From positions 434,001-498,000 of the forward strand of contig NZ_JAAAMV010000002.1 in assembly GCF_009909185.1 (NCBI RefSeq): a stretch of 64,000 bases of DNA. The letters are read 5' to 3'. The stretch's first letter is position 1, and every line of letters starts with the position of its first letter. A model generated the notes under the pieces. The model had not been told where the DNA came from and made no database searches. It saw nothing but the letters and a program-made list of their open reading frames with translations. This document shows positions 39,422-49,432 of this stretch, piece by piece. This stretch comes from Paenibacillus glycinis (lineage in GTDB: Bacteria > Bacillota > Bacilli > Paenibacillales > Paenibacillaceae). Made by a program: the position numbers and the translations under genes.

Positions 39422-40735
39422 TTAGACCTCCATTACTAGTAATTGCGGATCAGCAAGCAGCTGTTTGATGTAATTCATGAAGTGTTGAGCTGTCGCGCCG
39501 TCAATCAGACGGTGGTCAAAGCTTAGGGACAGCGCCATGACTTGGCCAATAACGATCTCGCCGTTCTTGACGACCGGCTTCTCGGAGATCCGGCCCGTGC
39601 CGAGGATCGCGACTTCAGGGAAATTGATGACCGGCGTAAAGAACATGCCGCCAGCGGATCCGATGTTCGTGATGCTGATCGTGCTGCCGCGCATTTCCTG
39701 CGCGCTCAGCTTGCCGTCGCGCGCTTTGACCGCGAGATCGCGAATCGCGTCGGCGACCATCCAGACATTCTTGCGATCGGCATCCGGAATGACCGGAACG
39801 ACCAGACCGTTATCCGTATCGGTTGCGATGCCGATATTGTAGTATTTCTTGTACACGATCTCTTGCTTCTCTTCGTCGAGCATCGCGTTCACGATCGGGA
39901 ACTCGCGGCAGGCCGCGACGAGCGCCTTCACGATGAACGGCAGGTACGTCAGCTTGACGCCTTTCTTCTCGGCCAGCGGCTTCGCTTTCGCGCGAAGCTC
40001 GACAAGCGCCGTCACGTCCACTTCGTCCATGATCGTGACGTGCGGAGCCGTATAAACGGATTTGACCATCGCGTTCGCGATCGCTTTGCGGATCCCTTTG
40101 AACGGAACGCGCTCTTCGACGCGGTCGCCGATAGGGGCTGCCGCTGCCGGAGCGGATTTCGTCTCGGCTGCAGGAGCTGCCGCCGAATCTTGGGATGCAG
40201 GCGCGCTTGCCGTGCCGCCGCCCGAAGCAAAGGCCGTGATATCTTCGCGCGTGATGCGGCCGTTCTTGCCCGAGCCAGCAACGTTCGAGATATCCACGCC
40301 TTGCTCGCGGGAGAATTTGCGCACGCTCGGCGTCGCCAGAACGAGCCCGCCCGCCGTTTTAGGGGCCGGAGCCGCTGCCGTGACTGCCGCCTTCGGAGCT
40401 TCCGGTGCAGGCGCTTCGGCTTTCGGCGCTTCCGCTGCCGGTGCTGGAGCACTGTCGTTGCCGCCTGCCGGAGCGGCTTGTTCAGGCACTTCGCCTTCTG
40501 CGTCGATAACGGCTACGATATCGCCTACGTGGCAAACTTGGCCGTCTTTCACGAGGACTTCCAGCACTTTGCCGTTTACTGGACAAGGAACCTCGACGAT
40601 CGCCTTGTCGTTCTGCACTTCCATGATGATATCTTCGTCCGTTACCGTATCGCCGGGCTTGATATGCATTTTCACGATTTCGCCTTCATGCAGGCCTTCG
40701 CCCAACTCCGGGAAACGATATTCAAACTTTGCCAC
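39422..40735 (-). CDS. pdhC: pyruvate dehydrogenase E2 (dihydrolipoamide acetyltransferase)
   Basis: 437 residues. One lipoyl domain (about 1-80) with the modified Lys in [11 protein letters not shown], an Ala/Pro/Glu-rich linker, the peripheral-subunit-binding domain ([23 protein letters not shown]) and the catalytic domain ending [15 protein letters not shown] with the active His-Asp. A second flexible linker (about 185-215) is again Ala/Pro-rich. GTG at 40735 with AAGGAGG nine bases upstream; the start fits the family [14 protein letters not shown]. Core of the complex with neighbours E1 and E3. Confidence 0.95.
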   Translation of the reverse strand: MAKFEYRFPELGEGLHEGEIVKMHIKPGDTVTDEDIIMEVQNDKAIVEVPCPVNGKVLEVLVKDGQVCHVGDIVAVIDAEGEVPEQAAPAGGNDSAPAPAAEAPKAEAPAPEAPKAAVTAAAPAPKTAGGLVLATPSVRKFSREQGVDISNVAGSGKNGRITREDITAFASGGGTASAPASQDSAAAPAAETKSAPAAAAPIGDRVEERVPFKGIRKAIANAMVKSVYTAPHVTIMDEVDVTALVELRAKAKPLAEKKGVKLTYLPFIVKALVAACREFPIVNAMLDEEKQEIVYKKYYNIGIATDTDNGLVVPVIPDADRKNVWMVADAIRDLAVKARDGKLSAQEMRGSTISITNIGSAGGMFFTPVINFPEVAILGTGRISEKPVVKNGEIVIGQVMALSLSFDHRLIDGATAQHFMNYIKQLLADPQLLVMEV

Positions 40736-40789
40736 GTCCCGTGACCTCCTTCCAGGTCTCACGACCTGTCTTTGTCGTCTAGCGATGCT

Positions 40790-41767
40790 TTAAAAGTTAA
40801 GAACTTGGTTAGCGGCTTTCACGATGCGATCCACGTTCGGCAGCCAGCTGTCTTCGACTTGAGCGAATGGATACACCGTATCCGGACCCGCGACGCGAAG
40901 GACCGGCGCTTCCAGGTGAAGGATGGCATGCTCGTTGATTTGCGCGATGATCTCGGCTGCGGCGCCGGACGTTTTTTGCGCTTCCTGCACCACGATGGCG
41001 CGATTCGTTTTCTGAATGGAAGCGACGATCGTCTCGATATCGAGCGGAAGCAGCGTGCGAAGGTCGATGACCTCGGCCTTGACGCCGTTTTTCTCGAGCT
41101 CGTCGGCTGCTTTCTGCGCCGTATGGACCATCAGGCCGTAAGCGATGATCGTCACGTCGGCGCCTTCCCGAACGACGTTCGCTTTGCCGATCTCGACCGT
41201 GTACGCTTCTTCCGGCACTTCAGCGCGGAAAGCATGGTACAGGTTCAAGTGTTCCATGAAGAACACGGGATCGTTGTCGCGAATCGCCGCGACGAGAAGG
41301 CCTTTGGCGTCGTATGGGTTCGAAGGCACGATGACTTTGATGCCCGGCGTTTGGATCGCCAAGCCTTCCAGCGAATCCGTATGGAGCTCGGCCGCTTTGA
41401 CGCCGCCGCCGAACGGCGTGCGGAATACGATCGGCGAGTTGTAGCGTCCGCCGGAACGGTAACGCATGCGCGCCGCCTGAACGAACATTTGGTCTAGGGC
41501 TTCATAGATAAAGCCCACGAATTGGATCTCCGCCACGGGGCGGAAGCCTTGAATCCCCATGCCGACCGCCATGCCCGCGATCGCGGATTCCGCCAGCGGC
41601 GTATCGAATACGCGCTCTTCCCCGAATTCCCCTTGCAGGCCTTCCGTCGCGCGGAAAACACCGCCGACTTTACCGACGTCTTCACCGAAGACGATTACGT
41701 TCGGATCGTTCTTAAGCTCCACGCGCATTGCATCGCGGATCGCTTCTTTCATGTTCATTTGAGCCAT
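40790..41767 (-). CDS. pdhB: pyruvate dehydrogenase E1 beta subunit
   Basis: 325 residues. E1 beta pattern: VFGEDVGKVGGVFRATEGLQ near the N terminus, FDTPLAESAIAGMAVGMG, and EVIDLRTLLPLDIETI. It completes the TPP site with E1 alpha and delivers the acetyl group to E2. ATG at 41767. It lies 41 bases after pdhA and 54 before pdhC, all in one operon. Confidence 0.96.
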   Translation of the reverse strand: MAQMNMKEAIRDAMRVELKNDPNVIVFGEDVGKVGGVFRATEGLQGEFGEERVFDTPLAESAIAGMAVGMGIQGFRPVAEIQFVGFIYEALDQMFVQAARMRYRSGGRYNSPIVFRTPFGGGVKAAELHTDSLEGLAIQTPGIKVIVPSNPYDAKGLLVAAIRDNDPVFFMEHLNLYHAFRAEVPEEAYTVEIGKANVVREGADVTIIAYGLMVHTAQKAADELEKNGVKAEVIDLRTLLPLDIETIVASIQKTNRAIVVQEAQKTSGAAAEIIAQINEHAILHLEAPVLRVAGPDTVYPFAQVEDSWLPNVDRIVKAANQVLNF

Positions 41768-41808
41768 TGTCGCGAGTTCCTCCTTAGCTTGCTTCTATAT
41801 GCATCCCA

Positions 41809-42959
<1,151 letters not shown>

Positions 42960-43228
42960 AGCATAAAGAACTAAAAACCGCTGTACTCGCCAATATTTTC
43001 TCTATAAACCTGCTAAATTGTATATGTAACAGATAATATTTATTCATAGTACAGCATAATACAACAGCAGAAAATCCCATTGGACAACCTTGGTTAGCCT
43101 CCCTATTGTTTACCCAAACTGTTCCTAATCCATGCAAGGCCATTCAGCCAACGTTATCCAAACGCCGCCTTCAAACAATCTGTATCGGATATTCGAACAT
43201 TCGAACTATCGAAAGGAGATTTCACCTC

Positions 43229-43969
43229 ATGACGGATCAACGCTATTTAAAACGAACGGTCGTGAAAGAAGTCGTAACCAGCCGTTATTTGCCGGAAGAA
43301 TCCCGCAGCCTCCGCGTTTATTTGCCGCCGGGCTACAGCGATCTTTTGAGCTACCCCGTCGTCTATTGCCAGGACGGCGAGCAATTTTTCAATTTCGGCC
43401 GGATCGCGACGATCGCGAACCAGCTCATACTCGACGAGGGCGTCGAGCCCTTTATCATCGTCGGCGTCGACGTCGACTTGAAGCTCCGGACGGCGGAATA
43501 CGCCCCGGATGGCGCCAGGCATCACGCGTACGTATCGTTTTTCGGCGAAGAACTGATTCCTTTCATCGAAGGCAAATATCCGATCCGGCAAGAGTCGGAG
43601 TCGCGCATATTGGCGGGCGATTCGCTCGGCGGCTCGGTCAGTTTTCATATCGCGCTGGCTTATCCCAAATTGTTCCATCAAATTATTTCCTTCTCGGGCG
43701 CCTTTTATCCCGCTTCGCTCGAAATCGCCGAACAGGCAGGCGATCTCAGCCCGCTCGCGCTCTATATGATCGTCGGCCTCCAGGAGACGGCCTTCAAATC
43801 CGACCACGGCGTCTTCAATTTCGTCGAGTTGAACCGCGAGATGCGGAAGATCCTCGAGAGCAAGGGCGCATCGACCATCTACGGCGAGCATGACGGCGAT
43901 CACATTTGGGGCTTCTGGCAGCAATTCATACCCGAGGCGCTCCGCACGTTTCTGCGCATGGAAAGTTAA
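43229..43969 (+). CDS. alpha/beta-hydrolase esterase (esterase D/Fes-like family)
   Basis: 246 residues. Nucleophile elbow GDSLGG (Ser, near residue 137), strand pattern YPVVYCQDGEQFF and PFIIVGVDVD typical of the putative esterase family related to enterochelin esterase, and a late GEHDGDHIWGFW with the catalytic His. Substrate unknown. ATG at 43229 with AAAGGAG ten bases upstream; a longer open frame upstream lacks such a site. Divergent from the pdh operon and closed by the hairpin at 43994-44032. Confidence 0.85.
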   Translation: MTDQRYLKRTVVKEVVTSRYLPEESRSLRVYLPPGYSDLLSYPVVYCQDGEQFFNFGRIATIANQLILDEGVEPFIIVGVDVDLKLRTAEYAPDGARHHAYVSFFGEELIPFIEGKYPIRQESESRILAGDSLGGSVSFHIALAYPKLFHQIISFSGAFYPASLEIAEQAGDLSPLALYMIVGLQETAFKSDHGVFNFVELNREMRKILESKGASTIYGEHDGDHIWGFWQQFIPEALRTFLRMES

Positions 43970-43993
43970 CGCTCGTCCTTGCCCGCGCGCATC

Positions 43994-44032
43994 AAAAAAC
44001 CGGAAATCCCCAAGCGGGACTTCCGGTTTTTT
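43994..44032. terminator. bidirectional terminator between esterase and phosphatase genes
   Basis: AAAACCGGAA and TTCCGGTTTT arms with inner TCCC/GGGA; T runs follow on both strands, so it can end both convergent genes. Confidence 0.88.
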
Positions 44033-44058
44033 GTCGTTGCCGCAAGCACGGAAATTCG

Positions 44059-44541
44059 TTAGGCGCGTTCCGGATGCTCTTGCAGGATTTTCGCCAGCAG
44101 GTTTCTGCATCCTTCCTCCACCAGCGCGTACACTTCATCGAAATTGCCGGTATAATACGGATCCGGGACGTCGTTGCTTGTTTTGCCAGGCACGAGATCC
44201 ATGAACTTGAACACCTTCGCGCTGCCGTCCGCTCTGCTTCCGAACACTTTTCTGACGTCGCGCTCGTTGGCGCTGTCCATGCACACGATATAGTCGAATT
44301 CGTTGAAATCGTCCAGGAGCACCTGCCTGGCGCGAATCCCTTCGTACGAGATGCCGTACCGGTCCAGCAGCGCGCGCGTCCCTTCGTGGGGAGGCTTGCA
44401 CAGATGCCAGTCTCCCGTTCCCGCGGAATCGACCTCGATCCTGCCTTCCAGTCCGCCCGCTTGCAGCTGATGCCGGAATACCGCTTCCGCCATCGGCGAA
44501 CGGCATATATTGCCGAGACATACAAACAATATTCGAATCAT
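44059..44541 (-). CDS. low-molecular-weight protein tyrosine phosphatase
   Basis: 160 residues. P-loop VCLGNICRSPMAEAVF (CxxxxxR with Ser) at the N terminus and the general acid in DVPDPYYTG near residue 125. Such enzymes dephosphorylate Tyr (or Arg) residues of proteins in the cytoplasm. ATG at 44541 with AAGGAG seven bases upstream; it overlaps the TRIC-type gene by ATGA. The nearby genes give no substrate hint. Confidence 0.92.
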   Translation of the reverse strand: MIRILFVCLGNICRSPMAEAVFRHQLQAGGLEGRIEVDSAGTGDWHLCKPPHEGTRALLDRYGISYEGIRARQVLLDDFNEFDYIVCMDSANERDVRKVFGSRADGSAKVFKFMDLVPGKTSNDVPDPYYTGNFDEVYALVEEGCRNLLAKILQEHPERA

Positions 44542-45236
44542 GGCCGATCTCCTTCCTGATGCTCGTTCTTTGCGGCCGCCGCGCGTTCTTCTTCCGCGAA
44601 TACCGACTGCGACAGCGCGTATTTCAGCGAACGTCTCGGCAGCCGCCACCCGTGATGCACCGACAGCATGCGGAACGCGATCACGATCACGAAGAGCACG
44701 AACAGCTGCACCGGCGATTTGAACCAGCCAAGACCGATCGCGGCGCCGGCGCACATGGCCCAGACCGCGTAAATCTCGTCCCGCAGCACGAGCGGCTTCC
44801 GGCCGGCGAGGACGTCGCGGATCATGCCGCCGCCGATGCCCGTCAGCATCGCGGCCACGATGACCGCGCTGATCGGGTATTTGCCCGTCGCGTACAAGGC
44901 GCCTTGGATCGCGAAGGCCGACAGCCCGATGGCATCGAAGAACGCTTCGCTCTTTTTCCAGGTTCGAATCCATTTGAGCGGGAGAACGAACGCGACGGTC
45001 ATCGCGATGACGGCCGTCTTGAGGAGCATGCCCTGCGTCCAAATCGTCGTGATCGGCATGCCGATCAGAAGATTCCGAATGATGCCGCCGCCGAATGCCG
45101 TTACGAGTCCGAGCACGTAGACGCCTAGAATATCGTACTCTTCTTCCATGGCCACGATCGCGCCGCTGACCGCGAACGCAATCGTGCCGATAATGCTGAA
45201 TACCGTAAAAATTTCCATATTCATCGCTGCATTCAT
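44538..45236 (-). CDS. TRIC-type (UPF0126/YvgT) membrane protein
   Basis: 232 residues with six to seven hydrophobic helices. The family repeat is seen twice: AFAVSGAIVAMEEEYDILGVYVLGLVTAFGGGIIRN and AFAIQGALYATGKYPISAVIVAAMLTGIGGGMIRDVL, the GGG-x-IR motif marking each half. Prokaryotic relatives of trimeric intracellular cation channels conduct K or Na. ATG at 45236 with GGAGG nine bases upstream. First gene of a two-gene unit with the phosphatase. Confidence 0.9.
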   Translation of the reverse strand: MNAAMNMEIFTVFSIIGTIAFAVSGAIVAMEEEYDILGVYVLGLVTAFGGGIIRNLLIGMPITTIWTQGMLLKTAVIAMTVAFVLPLKWIRTWKKSEAFFDAIGLSAFAIQGALYATGKYPISAVIVAAMLTGIGGGMIRDVLAGRKPLVLRDEIYAVWAMCAGAAIGLGWFKSPVQLFVLFVIVIAFRMLSVHHGWRLPRRSLKYALSQSVFAEEERAAAAKNEHQEGDRP

Positions 45237-45504
45237 CTCATGTTGCCTCCGAGAACTCCGCACTATTCTTAAATCCTTTCTATTTTAGCCGCGGGGGCCG
45301 CAATCTTCAAGCGTAAATTCCTGCATGGCGTCTGTTCAACGGCGGCAGGCGGACGTATACTGGCTAAAGCGGGTTCAGGCCTATAAAACAGGCTCCACAC
45401 GAATACTGTGCACTTGCGATGAGAACGGGGCATTTATGCGGAATAAACGCGGCACGACTCGCACATCGCAGCATTCATACTATCGAAAGGCGGCAACAAC
45501 GAAC

Positions 45505-46146
45505 ATGAAGGATAAACGCATCGTCATCGTGACGGGCGGCCGGCTGGGGGATTGGACGCTTCCCTTGATCGCCCCCGACGATTACATCATCGGAGCCGAC
45601 GCGGGCGCCCTGTTCCTGGTCCGTCACGGGATTCGGCCCGATATCGCGCTCGGCGATTTCGATTCCGTCACCGCGGAGGAATTCGAATGGATTCGCCGGA
45701 ACAGCGCAGAAACGCATGCTTACGACCCCGTGGACAAGGACTATACCGACACCGAGCTCGCCTGGCGTCTCGCGGTCTCCAAAGGGCCGCGCGAGATCAT
45801 GATGGTCGGGGCGCTGGGAACGCGTTTCGACCACACGCTTGCGAACGTGCACCTGCTTCGCTTCGCGGCGCGGGAAGGCGTCCCGGCCGTCTTGGCGGAC
45901 GAACACAACCGTATTCGGATCGCTTCCGGAGAGCTGCGGCTGACCAACGGGGGGTTCGCTTACATCTCCCTGCTGCCGCTGACCGAAACCGTAACGGGAA
46001 TCACGCTGACCGGCTTTCAATACCCGCTCAACGAGGCGACCATCGAAATCGGACAATCCATCGGCATCAGCAACAAATTGTTGGGCGAAGAAGGAACGAT
46101 CGTCCTTAGCGAAGGGCTGCTGCTCGTCATCGAAAGCCGGGACTGA
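45505..46146 (+). CDS. thiN: thiamine pyrophosphokinase
   Basis: 213 residues. Converts thiamine plus ATP to TPP and AMP. Motifs: VTGGRLGDWTLPLI, GADAGALFLVRHGIRPDIALGDFDSV (Mg-binding Asp cluster), DKDYTDTELAW and GALGTRFDHTLANVHLL. The start ATG at 45505 fits the family; the ribosome site AAAGGCGG is about eleven bases away. The open frame extends upstream without a site. A single gene on the plus strand. The product supplies TPP, which both pyruvate-oxidising enzymes here need. Confidence 0.93.
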   Translation: MKDKRIVIVTGGRLGDWTLPLIAPDDYIIGADAGALFLVRHGIRPDIALGDFDSVTAEEFEWIRRNSAETHAYDPVDKDYTDTELAWRLAVSKGPREIMMVGALGTRFDHTLANVHLLRFAAREGVPAVLADEHNRIRIASGELRLTNGGFAYISLLPLTETVTGITLTGFQYPLNEATIEIGQSIGISNKLLGEEGTIVLSEGLLLVIESRD

Positions 46147-46183
46147 GGGCCGGCTGCGGCGTATTTCGAACAGCTTGGCACCA

Positions 46184-48154
46184 TCACTTATCCGCATCCT
46201 CGGCGGGCGTGACGATCGCAATGCCCGGCGAGTGCTTCCGTCCCATCAGTTTGCGTTTTTTCCGGTTTTCTTTCGTATCGAAGACGATATCCATGTCATA
46301 GTCACCTTCCGGATAAAGCTCCGATCCGGCAATGTAGAGCGACAACCGTTTACGGTTGAACGTCAGCTTGTTCCCCTGCACGTGCACGACGACCTCCCCC
46401 CGCTCGTCAGCCGCGCGGTAGACGATCCCCGTCCTCCGAAGCGGATAGATCCATACGCAGTCCCCGACCTCGAAAGGATGCTTCGGCTTTCGTTCTTCCG
46501 CGTCGCCCGAATCGGAATGCCCGGTCGCGGGCTTGCTCCGACTTAGCGAACTCGCATGCCGTTCCGCCAACGGCAAAGTGCCAAATCCGGAATCCGCAAC
46601 GCGCGGTTCCTGCCCAGCCAGCTCGCGCACCGATTGTCCGGCACGTTGTTCCGCTCGGGTCACGACCCGATCCGGCAGGCCGAACCGCCGGGCGATGGCG
46701 AAAGCGTAGCTGTCCCCGGCCTCGCCGATCTCCAATCGGTAGAGCGGCATCAGCGTGCCGGCGTCGAACGCCATCCGTGCATTCGTGCAGCCGTCCGTAA
46801 CGGCAGCAAACCGTTTAATCTCGTTAAAATGCGTCGTCGCCGCCACGAGCGATCCCCGCTGCAGCAATTCTTCCAGTACCGCGATCGACAAGGCGATTCC
46901 TTCGCCGGGGTCCGTGCCCGCGGCAAGCTCGTCGAGCAGGATGAGAGATCTGCCGTTCGCGGCTTTCAGCATTTCGCTTAAGCATGCCATATGCGCGGAG
47001 AAGGTGCTAAGCGACTGCTCGATGCTTTGGCCGTCGCCGACATCGGCGAGTATGACCTCGAACAGACCCATTTCCGTCCCCCGTTCCGCCGGAAGCAGCA
47101 AGCCCGATTGGCACATCAAGGCGAAGAGCCCCAACGTCTTGAGCGCGACCGTTTTGCCGCCGGTGTTCGGCCCCGTGATGATCAGCTGCCGCCAGTCGCC
47201 GCCGATCTCGACGGACAACGGCACGGCCTGCTCGCCGAGAAGGGGATGCCGCGCGCCTTCCAAGCGAACGAAAGGACGGTCCGCGAGCTGGGGCGCGATC
47301 CCCGCGTACGTCCTGCCGAGCTTGCCGCGCGCGAAAATAAAATCGAACGTCGCCATCGCCTCGGCATTCCAACGGAAGGCATCGGCATGCGCTTCCGCCA
47401 AGTCCGACAACCCGGCCAGAATCAGCATCCGCTCGCGATCCTCCTCGCTCTTCCACAGCTGCAGCTCCGCCTGCAAATCGGACACGTCGGCAGGCTCTAC
47501 GAACAACGTTTGGCCGCTGGCCGATTCGTCCCATACGGTTCCCGGCACCTGCCTGCGCAGATCGCGCTTGACGGGAATGACGAATCGTCCGTTCCGTTTG
47601 CTGACCAACTGCTCCTGCAGCGCGCTCTTGTATTTGCCCAGCAGCTGAGTCAGCTTCCGTTCGATCCGGTCCTCCGCGGCCGCGATATGGCGCCGGATAT
47701 CCGCGAGTTCCGGACTCGCCTGGTCCGTCAACGCGCCGTGGCGGATGCAGCGCGCGAGCTCCCGGACGAGCTCCGGGCATTCCTGCATGGAATCGGCATA
47801 GCTGCTGATGGTCGGAGCCGCCATGCGCTTGTTGTCCATGTAGCGCTTCATCTGCGCCACGGACGTCAGCCACACGGCAAGCTGGCCAAGCTCCTGTTCG
47901 GCGAAAAGTTTGCCTTTCCCGAGCAGCGACAAGAACGGTCCGATGCCTTCCATCGCGGAGAGCGGCACGCTGGCACCCATCGCGAGCAATGCCGCCGCTT
48001 CCTCCGTTTCCTTTAGCCAAGCCTGGACCTGCCGATGCCGATAACTCGGCTCGAGCCGCTCCGCCAACGCCTTGCCGGCGTCCGATACGGCGTACGAGAC
48101 CAGCATGGCTTTTATCTTTTGGTATTCCAAGGCATTCATCGTCGTTTGATTCAT
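46184..48154 (-). CDS. MutS2-like protein lacking Smr domain
   Basis: 656 residues. P-loop GPNTGGKTVALKTLGL (328-343), Walker B SLILLDELAAGTDP (403-416) and the switch TTHFNEIK match MutS2. The N-terminal core (about 1-300) matches MutS2 domains. MutS2 of B. subtilis is about 785 residues with a coiled coil, an SH3/KOW-like part and a C-terminal Smr nuclease. Here the coiled coil is short, an SH3/KOW-like part (HPFEVGDCVWIYPLRRTGIVY) is kept, and no Smr follows; the protein ends VTPAEDADK. ATG at 48154 with an AGGATGG-like site. MutS2 acts on recombination intermediates and stalled ribosomes; this paralogue lacks the nuclease. Confidence 0.85.
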   Translation of the reverse strand: MNQTTMNALEYQKIKAMLVSYAVSDAGKALAERLEPSYRHRQVQAWLKETEEAAALLAMGASVPLSAMEGIGPFLSLLGKGKLFAEQELGQLAVWLTSVAQMKRYMDNKRMAAPTISSYADSMQECPELVRELARCIRHGALTDQASPELADIRRHIAAAEDRIERKLTQLLGKYKSALQEQLVSKRNGRFVIPVKRDLRRQVPGTVWDESASGQTLFVEPADVSDLQAELQLWKSEEDRERMLILAGLSDLAEAHADAFRWNAEAMATFDFIFARGKLGRTYAGIAPQLADRPFVRLEGARHPLLGEQAVPLSVEIGGDWRQLIITGPNTGGKTVALKTLGLFALMCQSGLLLPAERGTEMGLFEVILADVGDGQSIEQSLSTFSAHMACLSEMLKAANGRSLILLDELAAGTDPGEGIALSIAVLEELLQRGSLVAATTHFNEIKRFAAVTDGCTNARMAFDAGTLMPLYRLEIGEAGDSYAFAIARRFGLPDRVVTRAEQRAGQSVRELAGQEPRVADSGFGTLPLAERHASSLSRSKPATGHSDSGDAEERKPKHPFEVGDCVWIYPLRRTGIVYRAADERGEVVVHVQGNKLTFNRKRLSLYIAGSELYPEGDYDMDIVFDTKENRKKRKLMGRKHSPGIAIVTPAEDADK

Positions 48155-48213
48155 TACGGCATCCATCCTATTCGTTTCGATTTTCGATTCGGCGATCGTT
48201 TCAAGCGCAAACA

Positions 48214-48260
48214 CAAAAAAACAGGAACGGAAAAGCGCATAAACGCCTTCCGTTCCTGTT
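48214..48260 (-). terminator. second terminator after the structured RNA
   Basis: AACAGGAACGGAA pairs with TTCCGTTCCTGTT around a 15-base loop, followed by six T on the minus strand; it stands between the RNA and the mutS2-like gene. Confidence 0.85.
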
Positions 48261-48325
48261 CGTGGACACGGTGATGCATGCACAAGCAGACCCCTCCGAT
48301 AGGCGGAGAAGGGCCGCAAAGCATG

Positions 48326-48354
48326 AAAAAGCGTGCTCGAAGAGCACGCTTTTT
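48326..48354 (-). terminator. terminator of the structured RNA
   Basis: Stem GCGTGCTC/GAGCACGC with flanking A and T runs, loop TTC; five T follow on either strand. Confidence 0.88.
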
Positions 48355-48572
48355 CACCGTCCAGCAGGCGGGAAATCGTCATGTTCTTAACTCATTGGCG
48401 ACGGGAGATCCGAATCCGGCACAACGACATAAACCTGCCCCATTACGGGCAAGCCATCTTGCACTCACATTCGGTTCCGTCCCTGGAGACGCCAAGCGTC
48501 CCAGGATTTATCCAATTTTAGAAGTTAAGAACACCGACACTCATCAAAAATTTCCCCTTGCTGCATAAAGTT
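48326..48572 (-). ncRNA. candidate independent structured RNA, class unassigned
   Basis: Between the MBL gene and the mutS2-like gene. Promoter on the minus strand: -35 TTGACT (48608-48603), 18-base spacer, -10 TAAGAT (48584-48579). Folding core 48362-48563: closing helices CAGCA/TGCTG (5 bp) and GGGAAAT/ATTTCCC (7 bp), a lopsided bubble, then GTTCTTAACT/AGTTAAGAAC (48383-48392 with 48523-48532, 10 bp), ATTGG/CCAAT, GACGG/CCGTC, CCGAAT/ATTCGG and two side hairpins (48436-48451, 48482-48505). A terminator ends it. No ORF of substance. The long closed rod of about 200 nt with internal bubbles is reminiscent of 6S RNA, but no family could be confirmed; a leader of the downstream gene is an alternative. 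Confidence 0.65.
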
Positions 48573-48578
48573 AGTTCT

Positions 48579-48608
48579 ATCTTAGCGGCTGCGTGCCGCA
48601 AAAGTCAA
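48579..48608 (-). promoter_or_regulatory. promoter of the structured RNA
   Basis: TTGACT and TAAGAT with an 18-base spacer on the minus strand, starting 12 bases after the MBL gene stop codon. Confidence 0.6.
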
Positions 48609-48619
48609 GCGGCAGCCGC

Positions 48620-49393
48620 CTATACGATCACCGTCAGGCCGGTTCGCGCGAATGCCGTACCGGCCGGAAGACCGTAGTCGCGGGTAACGTCGATATCATG
48701 CGACATATGGGTAAAATACGTTTTTCCGGGCTTCAGCCGCTCGACAAGCTCGAGCGCTTCCTTTACGTCATATACGGAGCGCGACTCGAAGGGATAGGGT
48801 TCCTCGTAAAAGCTCGTCCCGAGAATGAGCACATCCACCTCGCGCATCGGATCAAGCTCATCGCCCCGCAAGTCAATGGAATCCGAGCAGTACGCGAAGC
48901 TGCGGCCGCTGGCCGAATCCGTGAAGCGAAACGCGTAGGCGAAGCCGTTCCTGCCGTGATTGACCTTCCAGCAGGAGGCCTGCCAGCCGCCGAACTTCAT
49001 CTCCCCGGCAATCGGCACGAATTCGATATGCGCGTTCAGCCACGGATAACGGACGAGTATCTCGTCGATGACGTCCGGCATCGCGAATACCCTGCCCTTG
49101 CAGCCCAGCCACCTGCACATGTCCGCGTATTCCGGCAGCCCCGCGATATGGTCGAAATGCGCGTGGGTAATCAGCATGCCGTCGATATGGCGCAGCTTCG
49201 CCGCCTCCATGCCGGTTCGCCAGTCCGGCCCGCAATCGATGAGCAGCGTACCGAACGCGTCGTCCGCGAGCTGCACCAACGAACGGTATCTCCGGTTTTC
49301 CCCTCCGTTCCTCGCTTCTTCGCAAACCCCGCATGAACAATAGACGCGCGGAACGCCAAGGGCGTCTCCCGTCCCCCAAAAGGTGATGAACAA
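48620..49393 (-). CDS. MBL-fold metallohydrolase, PhnP-like
   Basis: 257 residues. Metal motif THAHFDHIAGLPEY (HxHxDH) near residue 76, an N-terminal zinc-type CSCGVCEEAR pair as in PhnP, and HMSHDID near the C terminus. PhnP-type enzymes open cyclic phosphodiesters of ribose. No phosphonate genes are nearby. TTG start at 49393 is supported by GGAGG nine bases upstream and by the family start FxxFWGTG. It lies 39 bases after the next upstream gene, a GNAT. Confidence 0.85.
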   Translation of the reverse strand: MFITFWGTGDALGVPRVYCSCGVCEEARNGGENRRYRSLVQLADDAFGTLLIDCGPDWRTGMEAAKLRHIDGMLITHAHFDHIAGLPEYADMCRWLGCKGRVFAMPDVIDEILVRYPWLNAHIEFVPIAGEMKFGGWQASCWKVNHGRNGFAYAFRFTDSASGRSFAYCSDSIDLRGDELDPMREVDVLILGTSFYEEPYPFESRSVYDVKEALELVERLKPGKTYFTHMSHDIDVTRDYGLPAGTAFARTGLTVIV

Positions 49394-49432
49394 GCTGTCG
49401 CGCCTCCCCTCGAAATTGCGTGTAAGATTTTG

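Noticed and set aside
48155-48382. N-terminal extension of the MutS2-like frame
   Set aside because: The open frame runs through two terminators and ends inside the structured RNA; the translated part has low complexity and the family begins at 48154.
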